DNA of 64,000 nt, taken from the NCBI GenBank assembly GCA_966424055.1, contig CBJLMB010000005.1, positions 124,001 through 188,000 of the forward strand. Reading direction: 5' to 3'. Shown here in pieces: positions 17,175-26,290 of this stretch. The DNA is from Deminuibacter sp966424055 (lineage in GTDB: Bacteria; Bacteroidota; Bacteroidia; Chitinophagales; Chitinophagaceae). The translations under genes were made by a program, and so were the position numbers. Within the stretch, counting starts at the first letter, position 1. Every line of letters starts with the position of its first letter. Below the pieces are notes generated by a model. It did not search any database and had not been told where the DNA came from. It saw only the letters and a program-made list of their open reading frames with translations.

Positions 17175-20100
17175 GCTAATGTTTTCTGCTGGCTCAGGTA
17201 TTTATTCCTGTTCTCCTGGAACTGCATAATGCTCATATCGTACAATACACTGTCGCGGTTGTGGCGGCGGTAAACAAAATGCACTTTGGCAATATAAGGT
17301 TCCACGATCTTTACCTCATCGGCTTTGGCAGGAGATACCACCATCAGCTGCAGGTGCAGCTGGCGGCAGAGATCCATGAGATATCTTGCTTTTTCTTCAT
17401 CCTGCCGGCTGAAAGCCTCATCCACACAAATAAAGCGGAAAGAACGTGTATCGTATCCATCACTGTGTATACCGAACTGGTGGGCAATGGCCGAGCCGAG
17501 AATGGTATAAGTAAGCTGCGCCTGTTCACCACCGCTGAGTTTTTCAGTACCGGTATAACTGCGGTATAAAGACTGGTCTTCCAGTTTTACTTCCTTGGCA
17601 GTAAAGCGAAGCCAGTTACGAACATCCAGCACCTCATTACGCCAGCGTTCCTGCTGGGTGAGCTCGTTTAATAATGATTGTATTTTAAGAAAGCTTGCTT
17701 CCAGTATCGAATCATCCTGTGTGCGCTGGTAGTTTACAAGATCCGGTTTCCAGTTGTTGAGGCGGTATTTAAAATCTTTGATCTGCTGGTTGAATTCTTC
17801 CTTGCAATCCAGTTGGATATAAGTGCGGGGATTGCTGCGGTAAGTAATGCTTTTCAGCGCCTGGTTAAGCTTACCGATGGTGTCTTTGATCTTGGTGGCT
17901 TCTGCATCCAGTGTTTCTTTAAAACTGCTCATGCGGTTGATCATCTCTTCATTCAGGTATTTCTTAAACCGCTTTTGCTGTTCTTTCAGTTCTTCGTTCT
18001 GCAGTTTTTGCAGCAGTACCAGGTATTCGCCCACAAATTCAGCCCTGTCGCTAAGCGTGAAAGTACTGTTCTTCCAGTCGGGGAACTGCTGGTGTAGTGC
18101 TTCATCATCAGGATTTTTGAATTTGCGCATCGCCTGTTCCAGCTGGCGCACAGCGGCCTGCGCATCATCATTGTATATCCGGGCTTTGTTGCGGATCAAT
18201 GTGCGGATATGGTTTTGCACTTTTTCCAGCACATCGAGGTCGATGGTATAGTCGATCTCCTCTTTAATATAGGCTTCTATCTGCGGCAGGTATTGTTGTA
18301 TATCTTCCCGTGCATAGCGGCGAAGCGTGTCTTCTGCGCGCTGCAGGGCCAGGTTCCAGGTCTCGGTTTCTTTTTTCAGAGAGCCGGTACGCTCTGTAAG
18401 CCGGTCGTTCTCTGTTCGCAGCTGCTGCAATGCGGTACGCAATTGTTGCTGTTGTTTACGCAGTACATCCAGTTGTTTATCGCTTTTCTGCAGTTGTTCC
18501 AGCTGTTTGGTGATCTGTTGTATCGCAGTGCTGGTCGCTTTCCAATCGATGGTATCAAATTCTTTCACCGCCAGTATCTCGCGCAATACCCTTTGCTTTT
18601 CTTCGAGTGCATCGGCGGTTTGTTGTAGCTCACTGGCCTGTTTGCGGTTCTCATCGATCATTTCTTCCAGCTCGCGCAGTTCTTTTACCAGCAGTTTGAT
18701 CTTGGCCTTATTATCCCAGCCCAGTACATAATGCTGGCGGCCTTTGATATCGCTCCGGTCATCTTTCTCGTGGCGCTGCCTGTTTTTTACAAGCCCCTGT
18801 ATAGTGATGGCCTTGTCATAGTCTTTTAGTTTATCAGGATTTTCCACTGCTGCATAATCATAAAACTGGGCCAGCTGTTCAAACAGCCAGCCGGCATAGG
18901 GCGAATCTTCCCTGATCTCTGTTTTGTGCAGGATGCTTTCTTTATCCGGTTTGATCATTCTGCCGATGCCATCGTTCCGCTGGTAATGGTGGTAAACGAT
19001 GCGGCCTTTCAGATCAGTATGGTTGATATAAGCGGTGGCCTGTTTGTAATACTGCGTGGGAATAATTAATCCCAGCGCAAAATTATGCAGCAGTTTTTCA
19101 ATGGCTGGTTCCCATTTGCTTTCATCGGGTGATACCTGTACCAGTTCACCGATAAACGGTATTTCATCTGGTGTGGCATTACAATGATTGAGCAGCTCAT
19201 TTCTTATCTGTGCCGCCCTGCCGGTAATATTGTTCTTTTGCTGTTGCAGCAGGCTGATTTCATTGGCCAGGTGATCGTAGGCAACCTGCTGGTCTTTAAT
19301 ACCGTTTTCCACCGCAAACAGCTGGCGTTGCACGGTAAGCAGTTCTTTGCCTGTGTCGGATTGCTGCTGTGCTGCTTTTTCCCTGTACCGTTCCAGCTCC
19401 AGGCGCGAAGGATTGATGCCGAAACCAGCCGCACGCAGCAATTCATTCAGTGCATCACTATCTGCCTGCTGCCTGTTTTTCTGTACCTCCAGTGAGCGGC
19501 GCTGTTCTTCCAGGTCTGCGATCTGCCTGCCGATATCGCTGTTACGGATATCGCTGTCCACCTTTCTTTCCCTTTCATCGGTTTCCTTTATTTCATTCTC
19601 GATATCCTGCTTTTGCTTTTTGAGGTTGCTCATATGAAGATTGCCTTCTTCAATGGCGTTGGACAACAGTGCAGATTCGAGGTTGGCAAAATAATAAGGT
19701 TGTATCTGCTGAAGGCCCTCATAATAGTCCATCTGCTTTTGCAGCTCCTGCTGCCGTGTATACAGCTGCTGCACCGGTTGCAGCAGTTCGATCTGTTTTA
19801 CTGTTTTGGCAATAGCGGTATGCGTATCGCTCAGGGTTTTAAACTGCTCTTTCAGGTTGATGAATTCCTGTTCCATATCTGATTCTTCCAGCATCTGTCC
19901 GCGGATGAAATCATCCAGGTTGCCCAGTATTTTCAGGCTGATGGTTTGGTTGAACAACAGCTGTGCTTTTTCGCTGCGCATACCAAAATAATAACGCAGC
20001 TTTTGGCCATATTCCTTAGGGCCATCGAAAAACTCGATGGTTTCCTTACTGCCTTTTTTCGGATGTTTTTGTTTTAGTATTTTTTTCCAGTTGCCCTGTG

Positions 20101-20596
20101 CATCAAAATGCTGGAAATCTGTTTCAATATCCAAATCAGCATGTGCGATAATAAAACTCTTGCGCAGTTCAGCGCCGTTGAACCAGCGGCATTGGGCCAG
20201 CGTAATAAACCGTTCTTCGTTTTTGAAAACCGCGAGGATAATAGAATATACTTTCGATTTATCGGCACGCAGGCGTTGTGCTACCTGAACACCGGTGGCA
20301 CTATCGGTTTCTTCACCATATTCACCCAGCAGGTAGCTTTCTTCGCTTCTTTCATTCTTGGTTTTCCCTTCGGCGCTCTGGTTGAACGAGCGCATACGCC
20401 TTTCTGCCGCCAGCAGGGTAAGCAGGGCATGCACCATGGTGGTTTTGCCGCTGCCATTGGCACCGGTGAGCAGGCTGTTCTCACATTCCGGGTGAATACT
20501 GTAAACGGCATTATCAAAAGTTCCCCAGTTGTACAGCTGCATTTTGTGCAGGCGGTAACCTGCTTTGCTGCTGTCTGTACTAAATAGACTTAGCAT
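17171..20596 (-). CDS. jetC: Wadjet SMC-like ATPase JetC
   Basis: The 1141-residue protein is an SMC/MukB-like ATPase. The Walker A GANGSGKT is at residues 45-52 after NWGTFDNAVYSIHPE. Long coiled coils rich in Gln, Glu and Lys run on both sides of a central hinge-like region near residues 470-640 (IPFIGELVQVSPDESKWEPA). The C-terminal head has the signature LSGGEQAQLTYTILGSA and Walker B FICVDEAFSRQDEEKAR. In Wadjet, JetC with JetA and JetB forms a loop-extruding complex that senses small circular DNA such as plasmids. The start overlaps the end of jetB by 17 bp. Confidence 0.95.
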   Translation of the reverse strand: MLSLFSTDSSKAGYRLHKMQLYNWGTFDNAVYSIHPECENSLLTGANGSGKTTMVHALLTLLAAERRMRSFNQSAEGKTKNERSEESYLLGEYGEETDSATGVQVAQRLRADKSKVYSIILAVFKNEERFITLAQCRWFNGAELRKSFIIAHADLDIETDFQHFDAQGNWKKILKQKHPKKGSKETIEFFDGPKEYGQKLRYYFGMRSEKAQLLFNQTISLKILGNLDDFIRGQMLEESDMEQEFINLKEQFKTLSDTHTAIAKTVKQIELLQPVQQLYTRQQELQKQMDYYEGLQQIQPYYFANLESALLSNAIEEGNLHMSNLKKQKQDIENEIKETDERERKVDSDIRNSDIGRQIADLEEQRRSLEVQKNRQQADSDALNELLRAAGFGINPSRLELERYREKAAQQQSDTGKELLTVQRQLFAVENGIKDQQVAYDHLANEISLLQQQKNNITGRAAQIRNELLNHCNATPDEIPFIGELVQVSPDESKWEPAIEKLLHNFALGLIIPTQYYKQATAYINHTDLKGRIVYHHYQRNDGIGRMIKPDKESILHKTEIREDSPYAGWLFEQLAQFYDYAAVENPDKLKDYDKAITIQGLVKNRQRHEKDDRSDIKGRQHYVLGWDNKAKIKLLVKELRELEEMIDENRKQASELQQTADALEEKQRVLREILAVKEFDTIDWKATSTAIQQITKQLEQLQKSDKQLDVLRKQQQQLRTALQQLRTENDRLTERTGSLKKETETWNLALQRAEDTLRRYAREDIQQYLPQIEAYIKEEIDYTIDLDVLEKVQNHIRTLIRNKARIYNDDAQAAVRQLEQAMRKFKNPDDEALHQQFPDWKNSTFTLSDRAEFVGEYLVLLQKLQNEELKEQQKRFKKYLNEEMINRMSSFKETLDAEATKIKDTIGKLNQALKSITYRSNPRTYIQLDCKEEFNQQIKDFKYRLNNWKPDLVNYQRTQDDSILEASFLKIQSLLNELTQQERWRNEVLDVRNWLRFTAKEVKLEDQSLYRSYTGTEKLSGGEQAQLTYTILGSAIAHQFGIHSDGYDTRSFRFICVDEAFSRQDEEKARYLMDLCRQLHLQLMVVSPAKADEVKIVEPYIAKVHFVYRRHNRDSVLYDMSIMQFQENRNKYLSQQKTLA

Positions 20597-21161
20597 CTTC
20601 TTTCAGTTGGTTTAAAAAATCAAGACACACATCATTACTAAATCTTGCTTTAAGAATGGTGCGCACTTCAAACGTATCTTCCTCCCGGTACTGATCGTCG
20701 CTTTCGGTTACTTTTAAATATCCCAGGTCGAGCACCTGGTTGATATAACTGTCGAGGTCTTTCAGCAACTTTACCTTGTTGCTTTTTTCTTTGAAAAAAG
20801 TTTCCAGTTCGGCCCGGAGCTGTTTGCGCTTAAGATAAAAGCGTTTGTTTTCGGTATTGGTCACTTCAAAATCGTCCAGCAGTTTGCGTAGTAATACACA
20901 TAGCAGGCTTACCTCATACGTAAGCGGGCGCCTGCTTACCAGGCCGATGGTGCTGCCCTTATCATCCAGTTCTATCTGCCGGATAAAAGCATAACCATCT
21001 TCCTCCTGCACCAGCGTTTCAATGCCAAGTCCGCTAAAATGCTGTGTTATTTCAATGCGGTATTTCAGCAGGTTATACCAGGTATCCTGTTCATCACTGT
21101 ACACAGGTCCTTTCAGTAACTGCACAATGGTTTTTGCGTAGGGTAGTAAAGAAGCGCTCAT
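20580..21161 (-). CDS. jetB: Wadjet subunit JetB (DUF4194)
   Basis: The 193-residue protein matches DUF4194, the MukE/kite-like subunit of Wadjet. It has the N-terminal PYAKTIVQLLKGPVYSDEQ and a winged-helix region with LVSRRPLTYEVSLLCVLLRK and LKDLDSYINQVLDLGYLKV. It would bridge the JetA kleisin and the JetC heads. Its ATG overlaps the jetA stop by 4 bp, and its own 3' end overlaps jetC by 17 bp, showing translational coupling. Confidence 0.93.
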   Translation of the reverse strand: MSASLLPYAKTIVQLLKGPVYSDEQDTWYNLLKYRIEITQHFSGLGIETLVQEEDGYAFIRQIELDDKGSTIGLVSRRPLTYEVSLLCVLLRKLLDDFEVTNTENKRFYLKRKQLRAELETFFKEKSNKVKLLKDLDSYINQVLDLGYLKVTESDDQYREEDTFEVRTILKARFSNDVCLDFLNQLKEDAKSI

Positions 21162-22633
21162 TTGTTGAAAATGATTTGCGGTAATCGTAAATGTTTCAGC
21201 TGTGTTTCATCGAACAGGATATCTTCTGTTGCATCATTGTTCACAGCATGTTTATCATACTGCTGTATCAGGGTGATATAAGCGAGCAGTTCGGCAAGAC
21301 CTTTTTTCAGCGGAAATGCTTCTGTTACCTGCTTCAGGCTTACCTGCGAATTCTTTTTCAGCAGCGACCTGATATTGTTGAGCAATTGGGTTTTATCAAT
21401 GCCTTCATCTTCATACAAGCCGCTTAGTGCAGTGGCTGCATCCAATGTGAAGGCTTGGGTTTTAGGCGGTGCACTGAAATGATGCTGAACAGGTTTCTCT
21501 CCCGGTTTTCTTTCCAGGGGCAGTCTTATTTCAGACCTGTCATCCACCGTGATATAATATTCGCGCTCTGCCACCGGTTTATCCAGCCGCTGGATAGCCA
21601 GCTGAAAAACCTGTTGCAGTGTATCTTTCATGGCCTTTCTGTCTGCCTGCTCTTTCTCTGCAACAATACGGCTGAGTTTATATCCCAGCAGTTCATTTGT
21701 TTCCAGTACTTTTTTGGCCGCCTGGTGCAAGCGGGTTTTAAGGCGGCGGAGACTTTGGTGCTCGGTACTGATATGGTGTTTTTCCAATACCTCGTAGACC
21801 AGGTCGGTAAGGCGGTGCAATTCATCCTGTTTTTCATCGTTCATCAGGAACATCCAGAAAGCATAAAAACTTTTGCCCTGGTCATTGTCTTTCAGTTCGT
21901 CGAGCGCATCAAAAGTAAGTTTCAGCAACTGGCCTTTGGTTAGCCGGGCATCTGCATGCTGCAGGCTGATATTGCGGTAGATGTTTTTGAAATTATCTTC
22001 CACCTCCTTAAAATCGCCGGTCAGTTCATTGCTCAGGCGAACGATCTCTTCCCAGCGGCTTTTAACCTGGTAAGATTCGAGGGTAGAGGCTTTATTGCTT
22101 CTCCTGATCTCAGAGATCTGTTCCTGCAGTTGTTTCCTGCTTTTTTCCAGCTGGAGGATGCGTTCATCCGGGTCGCTGTTGCTGTTGGTGACCAGTGCCT
22201 GCAGTTTTTGAAAAAGGTCTTCAAACTTGCTTTCAGTACCCACAAATTCTTTTTCCTGTAGCAGTTCGTACAGTTGGAATGCCTTTATGGTATGACGGCT
22301 CAGCTGGTACATGACCTGTTTGCTGCCATCGTCAATAAAATTGTGCAGGAAAGATTCATCGGTCCAGCGGGTAAGGTAATTGCGGGCTTTGTCTTCATAA
22401 GAATAGCCCAGTTCTTTTACCTGTATATCCTGGTCGGCATCCGTATAATCGATCTCCTGCAGGTAAATGGCCAGCTGCTGGGAGAGGTCGGCAGCGCTTA
22501 CTGCCAGCCTGTCTTCCTCCCGGAAGCTCAGCTGCAAAAAACTGAGCATCAAAGGTGCGTTCCCGCTTCGCAGCAGCTTCAGCGCGATGCTATCTTTAAT
22601 AAACTTCTGATACGTATTGAACGGATGAGACAT
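21158..22633 (-). CDS. jetA: Wadjet kleisin subunit JetA (DUF3375)
   Basis: First gene of the operon; 491 residues fitting DUF3375. The N-terminus (KLLRSGNAPLMLSFLQLSF) and RNYLTRWTDESFLHNFIDD are typical of the family. A coiled-coil stretch at about 165-215 (DERILQLEKSRKQLQEQISE) leads to the conserved TKGQLLKLTFDALDEL region. JetA is the MukF-like kleisin that joins the JetC heads and JetB. The order A-B-C-D with overlapping ends is the type I Wadjet arrangement. About 220 bp separate its start from the tRNA-Asp gene; no clear promoter was identified. Confidence 0.93.
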   Translation of the reverse strand: MSHPFNTYQKFIKDSIALKLLRSGNAPLMLSFLQLSFREEDRLAVSAADLSQQLAIYLQEIDYTDADQDIQVKELGYSYEDKARNYLTRWTDESFLHNFIDDGSKQVMYQLSRHTIKAFQLYELLQEKEFVGTESKFEDLFQKLQALVTNSNSDPDERILQLEKSRKQLQEQISEIRRSNKASTLESYQVKSRWEEIVRLSNELTGDFKEVEDNFKNIYRNISLQHADARLTKGQLLKLTFDALDELKDNDQGKSFYAFWMFLMNDEKQDELHRLTDLVYEVLEKHHISTEHQSLRRLKTRLHQAAKKVLETNELLGYKLSRIVAEKEQADRKAMKDTLQQVFQLAIQRLDKPVAEREYYITVDDRSEIRLPLERKPGEKPVQHHFSAPPKTQAFTLDAATALSGLYEDEGIDKTQLLNNIRSLLKKNSQVSLKQVTEAFPLKKGLAELLAYITLIQQYDKHAVNNDATEDILFDETQLKHLRLPQIIFNK

Positions 22634-22805
22634 TCTGTGAAGATAAGGGTTGTGCAGATTCTGGAAAAATGCAAGCTATACCTGCATTACAGACCTTAGC
22701 GAACTAATGCATGTATTTTGTTTTTAATGTGTTTATACGGGTAAATAGTACCAATAAGGATAATTTAGATGGATACCGTCGTATTTTATTGAGTGGAAAA
22801 AATAT

Positions 22806-22835
22806 TTTGCGGTGAATGCTTTGTGCCTATATTTG
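22806..22835 (+). promoter_or_regulatory. Bacteroidota-type promoter of tRNA-Asp
   Basis: TTTG at 22806-22809 (-33 element) and TATATTTG at 22828-22835 (-7 element, exact TAnnTTTG) are 18 bp apart. The first tRNA base is 17 bp past the -7 element. Confidence 0.8.
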
Positions 22836-22852
22836 CAGCCCATAAAACGGAA

Positions 22853-22926
22853 GGATCGGTAGTTCAGTTGGTTAGAATGCCGCCCTGTCACGGCGGAGGT
22901 CGCGGGTTCGAGTCCCGTCCGGTCCG
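22853..22926 (+). tRNA. tRNA-Asp (anticodon GTC)
   Basis: A 74-nt cloverleaf. The acceptor stem GGATCGG pairs with CCGGTCC with one T-G pair, and the discriminator is G at 22926. The D-arm contains AGTTCAGTTGGTTAGA. The anticodon stem-loop CCGCC-CTGTCAC-GGCGG carries GTC. The T-arm is CGCGGGTTCGAGTCCCG. No CCA is encoded. It stands between two defence loci and could be an integration site. Confidence 0.97.
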
Positions 22927-22930
22927 CTTT

Positions 22931-22968
22931 AGGAGATGTTCAATTTTGAATATCTCCTTTTTTATTTT
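22931..22968 (+). terminator. intrinsic terminator of tRNA-Asp
   Basis: AGGAGAT and ATCTCCT (22931-22937, 22952-22958) form a stem extended by TTCAA/TTGAA within the loop. It is followed by a T-rich run TTTTTTATTTT. Confidence 0.88.
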
Positions 22969-23062
22969 CCATAAATGACTGGATATAAGCATATTGCCAG
23001 CTCAATTTTGAATCATGAAAATGGTTCGAAAAACTGGATCATTTAATACGCACTATATTTTC

Positions 23063-23266
23063 TTATTTAATAAAAGCAGAAGTTTCGCTCTCAGAATCGT
23101 CAATCCTCTTGTTCGATTTCTCCCTAGGGTTAATATCAACTATACCGAGCTCTGGCTTAGGCATTGTCTTTGCGATCAGATAGAAAAAATCCAATATTAC
23201 ACTTGCCTGGTCTTTATTGGCCTGAATACCATTCTTTCTTAAAAGATTTATTGCCAGGACCGTCAT
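23063..23266 (-). CDS. small hypothetical protein, 67 aa
   Basis: Starts 49 bp after the stop of the nuclease-like gene on the same strand. The N-terminal half (AINLLRKNGIQANKDQASVI, then LDFFYLIAK) resembles small Bacteroidota proteins often found near mobile or defence genes, which have the pattern of a short helix pair ending in LDF-YLLAK. The C-terminal half is charged and unlike anything recognised. Function unknown. It may be the last gene of the cluster or a chance frame; the family resemblance is from memory, not from a search. Confidence 0.4.
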   Translation of the reverse strand: MTVLAINLLRKNGIQANKDQASVILDFFYLIAKTMPKPELGIVDINPREKSNKRIDDSESETSAFIK

Positions 23267-23315
23267 ATTTGAAGAGCATTAATTGCTCTGGACGATGGCT
23301 AATTAGGTGAAAAAG

Positions 23316-25700
23316 TCATTTTACGTGTTTCAATCTCTTTCCAGGCTTCATATTTTTGAAGGCAGCACTGTTTGTAGCCAAGAGACTATCGACCAAACTA
23401 TCGTCAATAATTTGGGGGTTTCGAGAATTCTTTACCACAAAGAATATCTCTCTCATTGATTGCAGAAACATCGACCTTGCGACTTCATTATTCAAAATTT
23501 GCGCTTCGTTTCTTCGGTATTGCCTTGTGATTTTTTCTAGCTGTGAAGCTGTTAGAAAGGTCATTTTTATCCGTGAATGTTTGACTAACCTACGGTATTT
23601 TTTCTCAAACCTTTTAGGAAAAGGCTTGTTGCTGATGAAAACGAATCCCTTTAAGCCCCCGTTTTCCCTGATGCAAGAGGCAGTCTTGGCGGACTCGATA
23701 TATAATTTATTCTTATTAAAGTTTCCCATTTGTATCGTTTTCCCCTCACCGTATTTGGTGTCCCATATAAAGCAGCCATTACGCTTATCATGTAGTGGGA
23801 ATGCCGTGAATCCATCCGGGACACTTTTACCCCGATATTTAGCTCCAAGCCATAAACAGTTACCAAAGACATAGTTCAGCATAGTCGAACAATCGGCCTC
23901 AAAAAATTCAGCGCCCAGGTATTTAGAAAGCTCGTTTTTCCTTTTATAAAAAGCATTATCAGTCAGCCGGGATATTGATTCGCCACAAAGGGCTCTTGTG
24001 TGAGTAATATGAGATGCACCGGCTTCGTCCAGTGACTCCCATATCAATGAAGACTTACCCTTTCGAATGTTATGTGCTAATTCATACAAGCGGATGGCTC
24101 GAAATCCGAGATTGTTGTAATATTCCAAATTGTCAAGCGATGTGATTATCACCAAGTCTGGATACCTGAATTTTAGCACTTCCAATTGGTGATCCTGAAG
24201 CCGGGTGCTAAGAGGAATGAATTCTGCGACATTTTCTCCGTCCTCAATTTTCGCAATGAAGAGATTCCTTTTTATTAGCTTGTTGGCAAGTTTTGTTACT
24301 ATCCCTTTCGGAAGCGCAGACTTGATATAATTAACGACATTTTCCTCATCGATTGTTTGCGTAAAGAGTCGTTTGCCAAATATCAAAGGATCTCCGCAAT
24401 TTGTGCAAAATTTTCTCGCCCACACAATTTTATTCCTATCTGTACAGTTTCGGTTGATACAATACCTGGCCTGTTCTTCGGAAGTGCTACCTCCCTGTAG
24501 CAAATTTTCTCTGAGTAGATCCTTATAAATACTTAGGGCGAGAGACGAACGCAGATCGACATGGTTTACCTTTTGCGGGGTAGATTCAAGAAGGAGCTTG
24601 TATATGCCGAGTTCATCCAGATCGTTATAAGAAACATATTCGTTTAAGTATATTCCAAAATTCCGGGTGAAATCGCCTTTTAACTTTCGCCGAATGGTCT
24701 CGCTAAGGTTTCGGTCATTGAGAACAAATTGAATGGCGCCAATTATCCCGGCTGTTCTATAGGATAAAATGCTAATTGAAATCGGTTTTGATAGATGTTT
24801 TTCATTATGAAAAATCCTCACTACAGAGACTGTTTCAGTTTTCTTCGCCGTTTTGGAGATTTTTTGTTTGTAAGTTGCAGCCTCCGCAATGTTCACGGGT
24901 CGGTTATAAGGGGAGGTAACCGACACTTTAAAAGTGTCATCAAAATAAGTGACTCCTGAAAGAACGAAATGTTTTGATTTCCCCGACACTAAAAACTGTT
25001 CGAATCTTGATAAACTTCTCTTACTTTGAGGGGAGTCAAAGTAAAGATTAAACGCTTTTTCCAGGGCTTTTTTGGCCTTATAATATTCCTTGGTCGAATC
25101 CATTGACAGGGCAACCCGTAATTTATTTGCCTGATTCGATAGCTTGATAAACTTATATACTAAAGGACCGCTTGCTCCAACCTTTTCTATTCCATAAAGG
25201 GTTTCGTTGCCGATTACGACAGAGCCTAAATAACTGTACTGAGCGTGTTTATCCATCCTGTTAAGCGTCATAACGAGCGTCTTCGGGTTGAAAGTTGGGA
25301 TTGACGAATCAGCTACGTCTGCATCAAACTGCCAACCCTCTCCTTTTTTATGATATTTTAGTACCAAGCTAATTTCAGAAAGTTTTCTCTGGGATTTTTC
25401 CCGCTCTTTCGGGTCGATAAGGCCGAACAAACCTGTGAATGCTTGGTTCTTGGAAGTTGCACCCAGCCAATTCATAACTATGTTGGAATCTTGCCGAAAG
25501 AATAGCGATAAGTGATGAAAAAATAGGAGATCGTTATAGGCTAGAGTTTGCTGATAGATATTTTCGGCTACTTCGGCGGAGACGCCAATCCGCTTTAAGG
25601 CGGCGTAATCATTCTTTACCTTATAGTTTTTGAGAAATCGCTCTTTTTTTACGGTCCTGATGCCAAGGTCTTTCCAGAATAATGTCCATTGTTTTGCCAT
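23316..25700 (-). CDS. zinc-ribbon PD-(D/E)XK nuclease-like protein, 794 aa
   Basis: No family was recognised over the full length. Two parts can be read. Residues 414-435 contain a Cys4 knuckle (C414, C419, C432, C435; last pair FCTNCGDPL). Residues 598-670 read as a PD-(D/E)XK nuclease core of the FokI/type IIS style: acidic residues E598/E601, then PDGF at 628-631, then WDTKYGEG with D647 and K649, and KLYIES, followed by a final strand GFVFISN. The N-terminal ~400 residues have no motif that could be named; they may bind DNA. It lies 27 bp after a 91-residue gene on the same strand, downstream of the Argonaute operon. It is probably a DNA-cleaving defence effector; the system is unnamed. 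Confidence 0.7.
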   Translation of the reverse strand: MAKQWTLFWKDLGIRTVKKERFLKNYKVKNDYAALKRIGVSAEVAENIYQQTLAYNDLLFFHHLSLFFRQDSNIVMNWLGATSKNQAFTGLFGLIDPKEREKSQRKLSEISLVLKYHKKGEGWQFDADVADSSIPTFNPKTLVMTLNRMDKHAQYSYLGSVVIGNETLYGIEKVGASGPLVYKFIKLSNQANKLRVALSMDSTKEYYKAKKALEKAFNLYFDSPQSKRSLSRFEQFLVSGKSKHFVLSGVTYFDDTFKVSVTSPYNRPVNIAEAATYKQKISKTAKKTETVSVVRIFHNEKHLSKPISISILSYRTAGIIGAIQFVLNDRNLSETIRRKLKGDFTRNFGIYLNEYVSYNDLDELGIYKLLLESTPQKVNHVDLRSSLALSIYKDLLRENLLQGGSTSEEQARYCINRNCTDRNKIVWARKFCTNCGDPLIFGKRLFTQTIDEENVVNYIKSALPKGIVTKLANKLIKRNLFIAKIEDGENVAEFIPLSTRLQDHQLEVLKFRYPDLVIITSLDNLEYYNNLGFRAIRLYELAHNIRKGKSSLIWESLDEAGASHITHTRALCGESISRLTDNAFYKRKNELSKYLGAEFFEADCSTMLNYVFGNCLWLGAKYRGKSVPDGFTAFPLHDKRNGCFIWDTKYGEGKTIQMGNFNKNKLYIESAKTASCIRENGGLKGFVFISNKPFPKRFEKKYRRLVKHSRIKMTFLTASQLEKITRQYRRNEAQILNNEVARSMFLQSMREIFFVVKNSRNPQIIDDSLVDSLLATNSAAFKNMKPGKRLKHVK

Positions 25701-25727
25701 TTTCTGATAGTTGGTTTTAGGAAATTA

Positions 25728-26003
25728 TTACCGGTATTGGGGATGAGCCTTGAGCCCAGATACTATCGCTCTCATAAATTCGCTTCCTCCAGCTTGACCG
25801 GGTATTCCCCAATTGAGTTCACCTTTATTTACAACTATGATGTGAAAATCGCCAAACTGTTTTGCAAGCTGGCTATCGGGAACGTTGATATGATATTGTT
25901 TGTCGGGTGGCGGCGGAATTACGTGGCAGTTGGCCTCATATTCATTCCCTTGGAAGTTAAAAATAAATGTGAAAGTGGTCATTGTTGGTTTTGTTTTATC
26001 CAT
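25728..26003 (-). CDS. small hypothetical protein, 91 aa
   Basis: The frame starts at the ATG at 26003, with a second ATG at 25982. The protein looks like a compact beta-rich domain: FTFIFNFQGNEYEANCHVIP, then YHINVPDSQLAKQFGDFHII, and a C-terminal helix SEFMRAIVSGLKAHP. No enzyme motif is present. It is 27 bp upstream of the 794-residue nuclease-like gene and probably co-transcribed with it. It could be an adaptor, inhibitor or immunity-like partner, but nothing in the sequence decides this. Confidence 0.6.
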   Translation of the reverse strand: MDKTKPTMTTFTFIFNFQGNEYEANCHVIPPPPDKQYHINVPDSQLAKQFGDFHIIVVNKGELNWGIPGQAGGSEFMRAIVSGLKAHPQYR

Positions 26004-26167
26004 GAAATTGAAATGCTTTATCCAATCAGGGAGAAGTTTTCAGGTAGTTATACATTTGAATTTTCGACGTTAAGACTTTAGGCGCCAGCACCATCCGGTA
26101 ATCCCAGATTAATTGCATCTGAATCCTTGTGAGGTTTTGCGTCCACAGCATTAGAGCAACTCATCGA
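26004..26167. other. spacer between Argonaute tail and next gene
   Basis: 164 bp without a recognisable gene, promoter match or terminator. Its lack of a terminator leaves it possible that the Argonaute transcript continues into the two genes downstream. Confidence 0.4.
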
Positions 26168-26290
26168 TTACATATAGAAAGCATATTTCAATTGCATTTT
26201 GTCTTCTGCTTCAAGATACTTAAGGATGTCTCCGACATTTTGGGCGCATTCAATGGTTATCGGATATTTCCTATCGAATTGGGTATTGTT
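26168..26290 (-). pseudogene. severed C-terminus of the Argonaute gene
   Basis: Directly after the TGA, the same frame encodes 40 residues beginning NNTQFDRKYPITIE and ending KYAFYM, then TAA. This matches the expected C-terminal end of short Argonautes, where MNWNNTQFDG-PITI is characteristic, so it is coding sequence cut off by one base change. In archaeal Piwi-type proteins the C-terminal carboxylate helps hold the metal at the guide 5' phosphate. Without readthrough or a correction, guide binding would probably be damaged. A sequencing error at 26292 is the alternative. Confidence 0.85.

Noticed and set aside
23015..23242. Plus-strand 75-codon frame after tRNA-Asp
   Set aside because: It overlaps the more gene-like minus-strand 67-aa frame, and its composition looks random.
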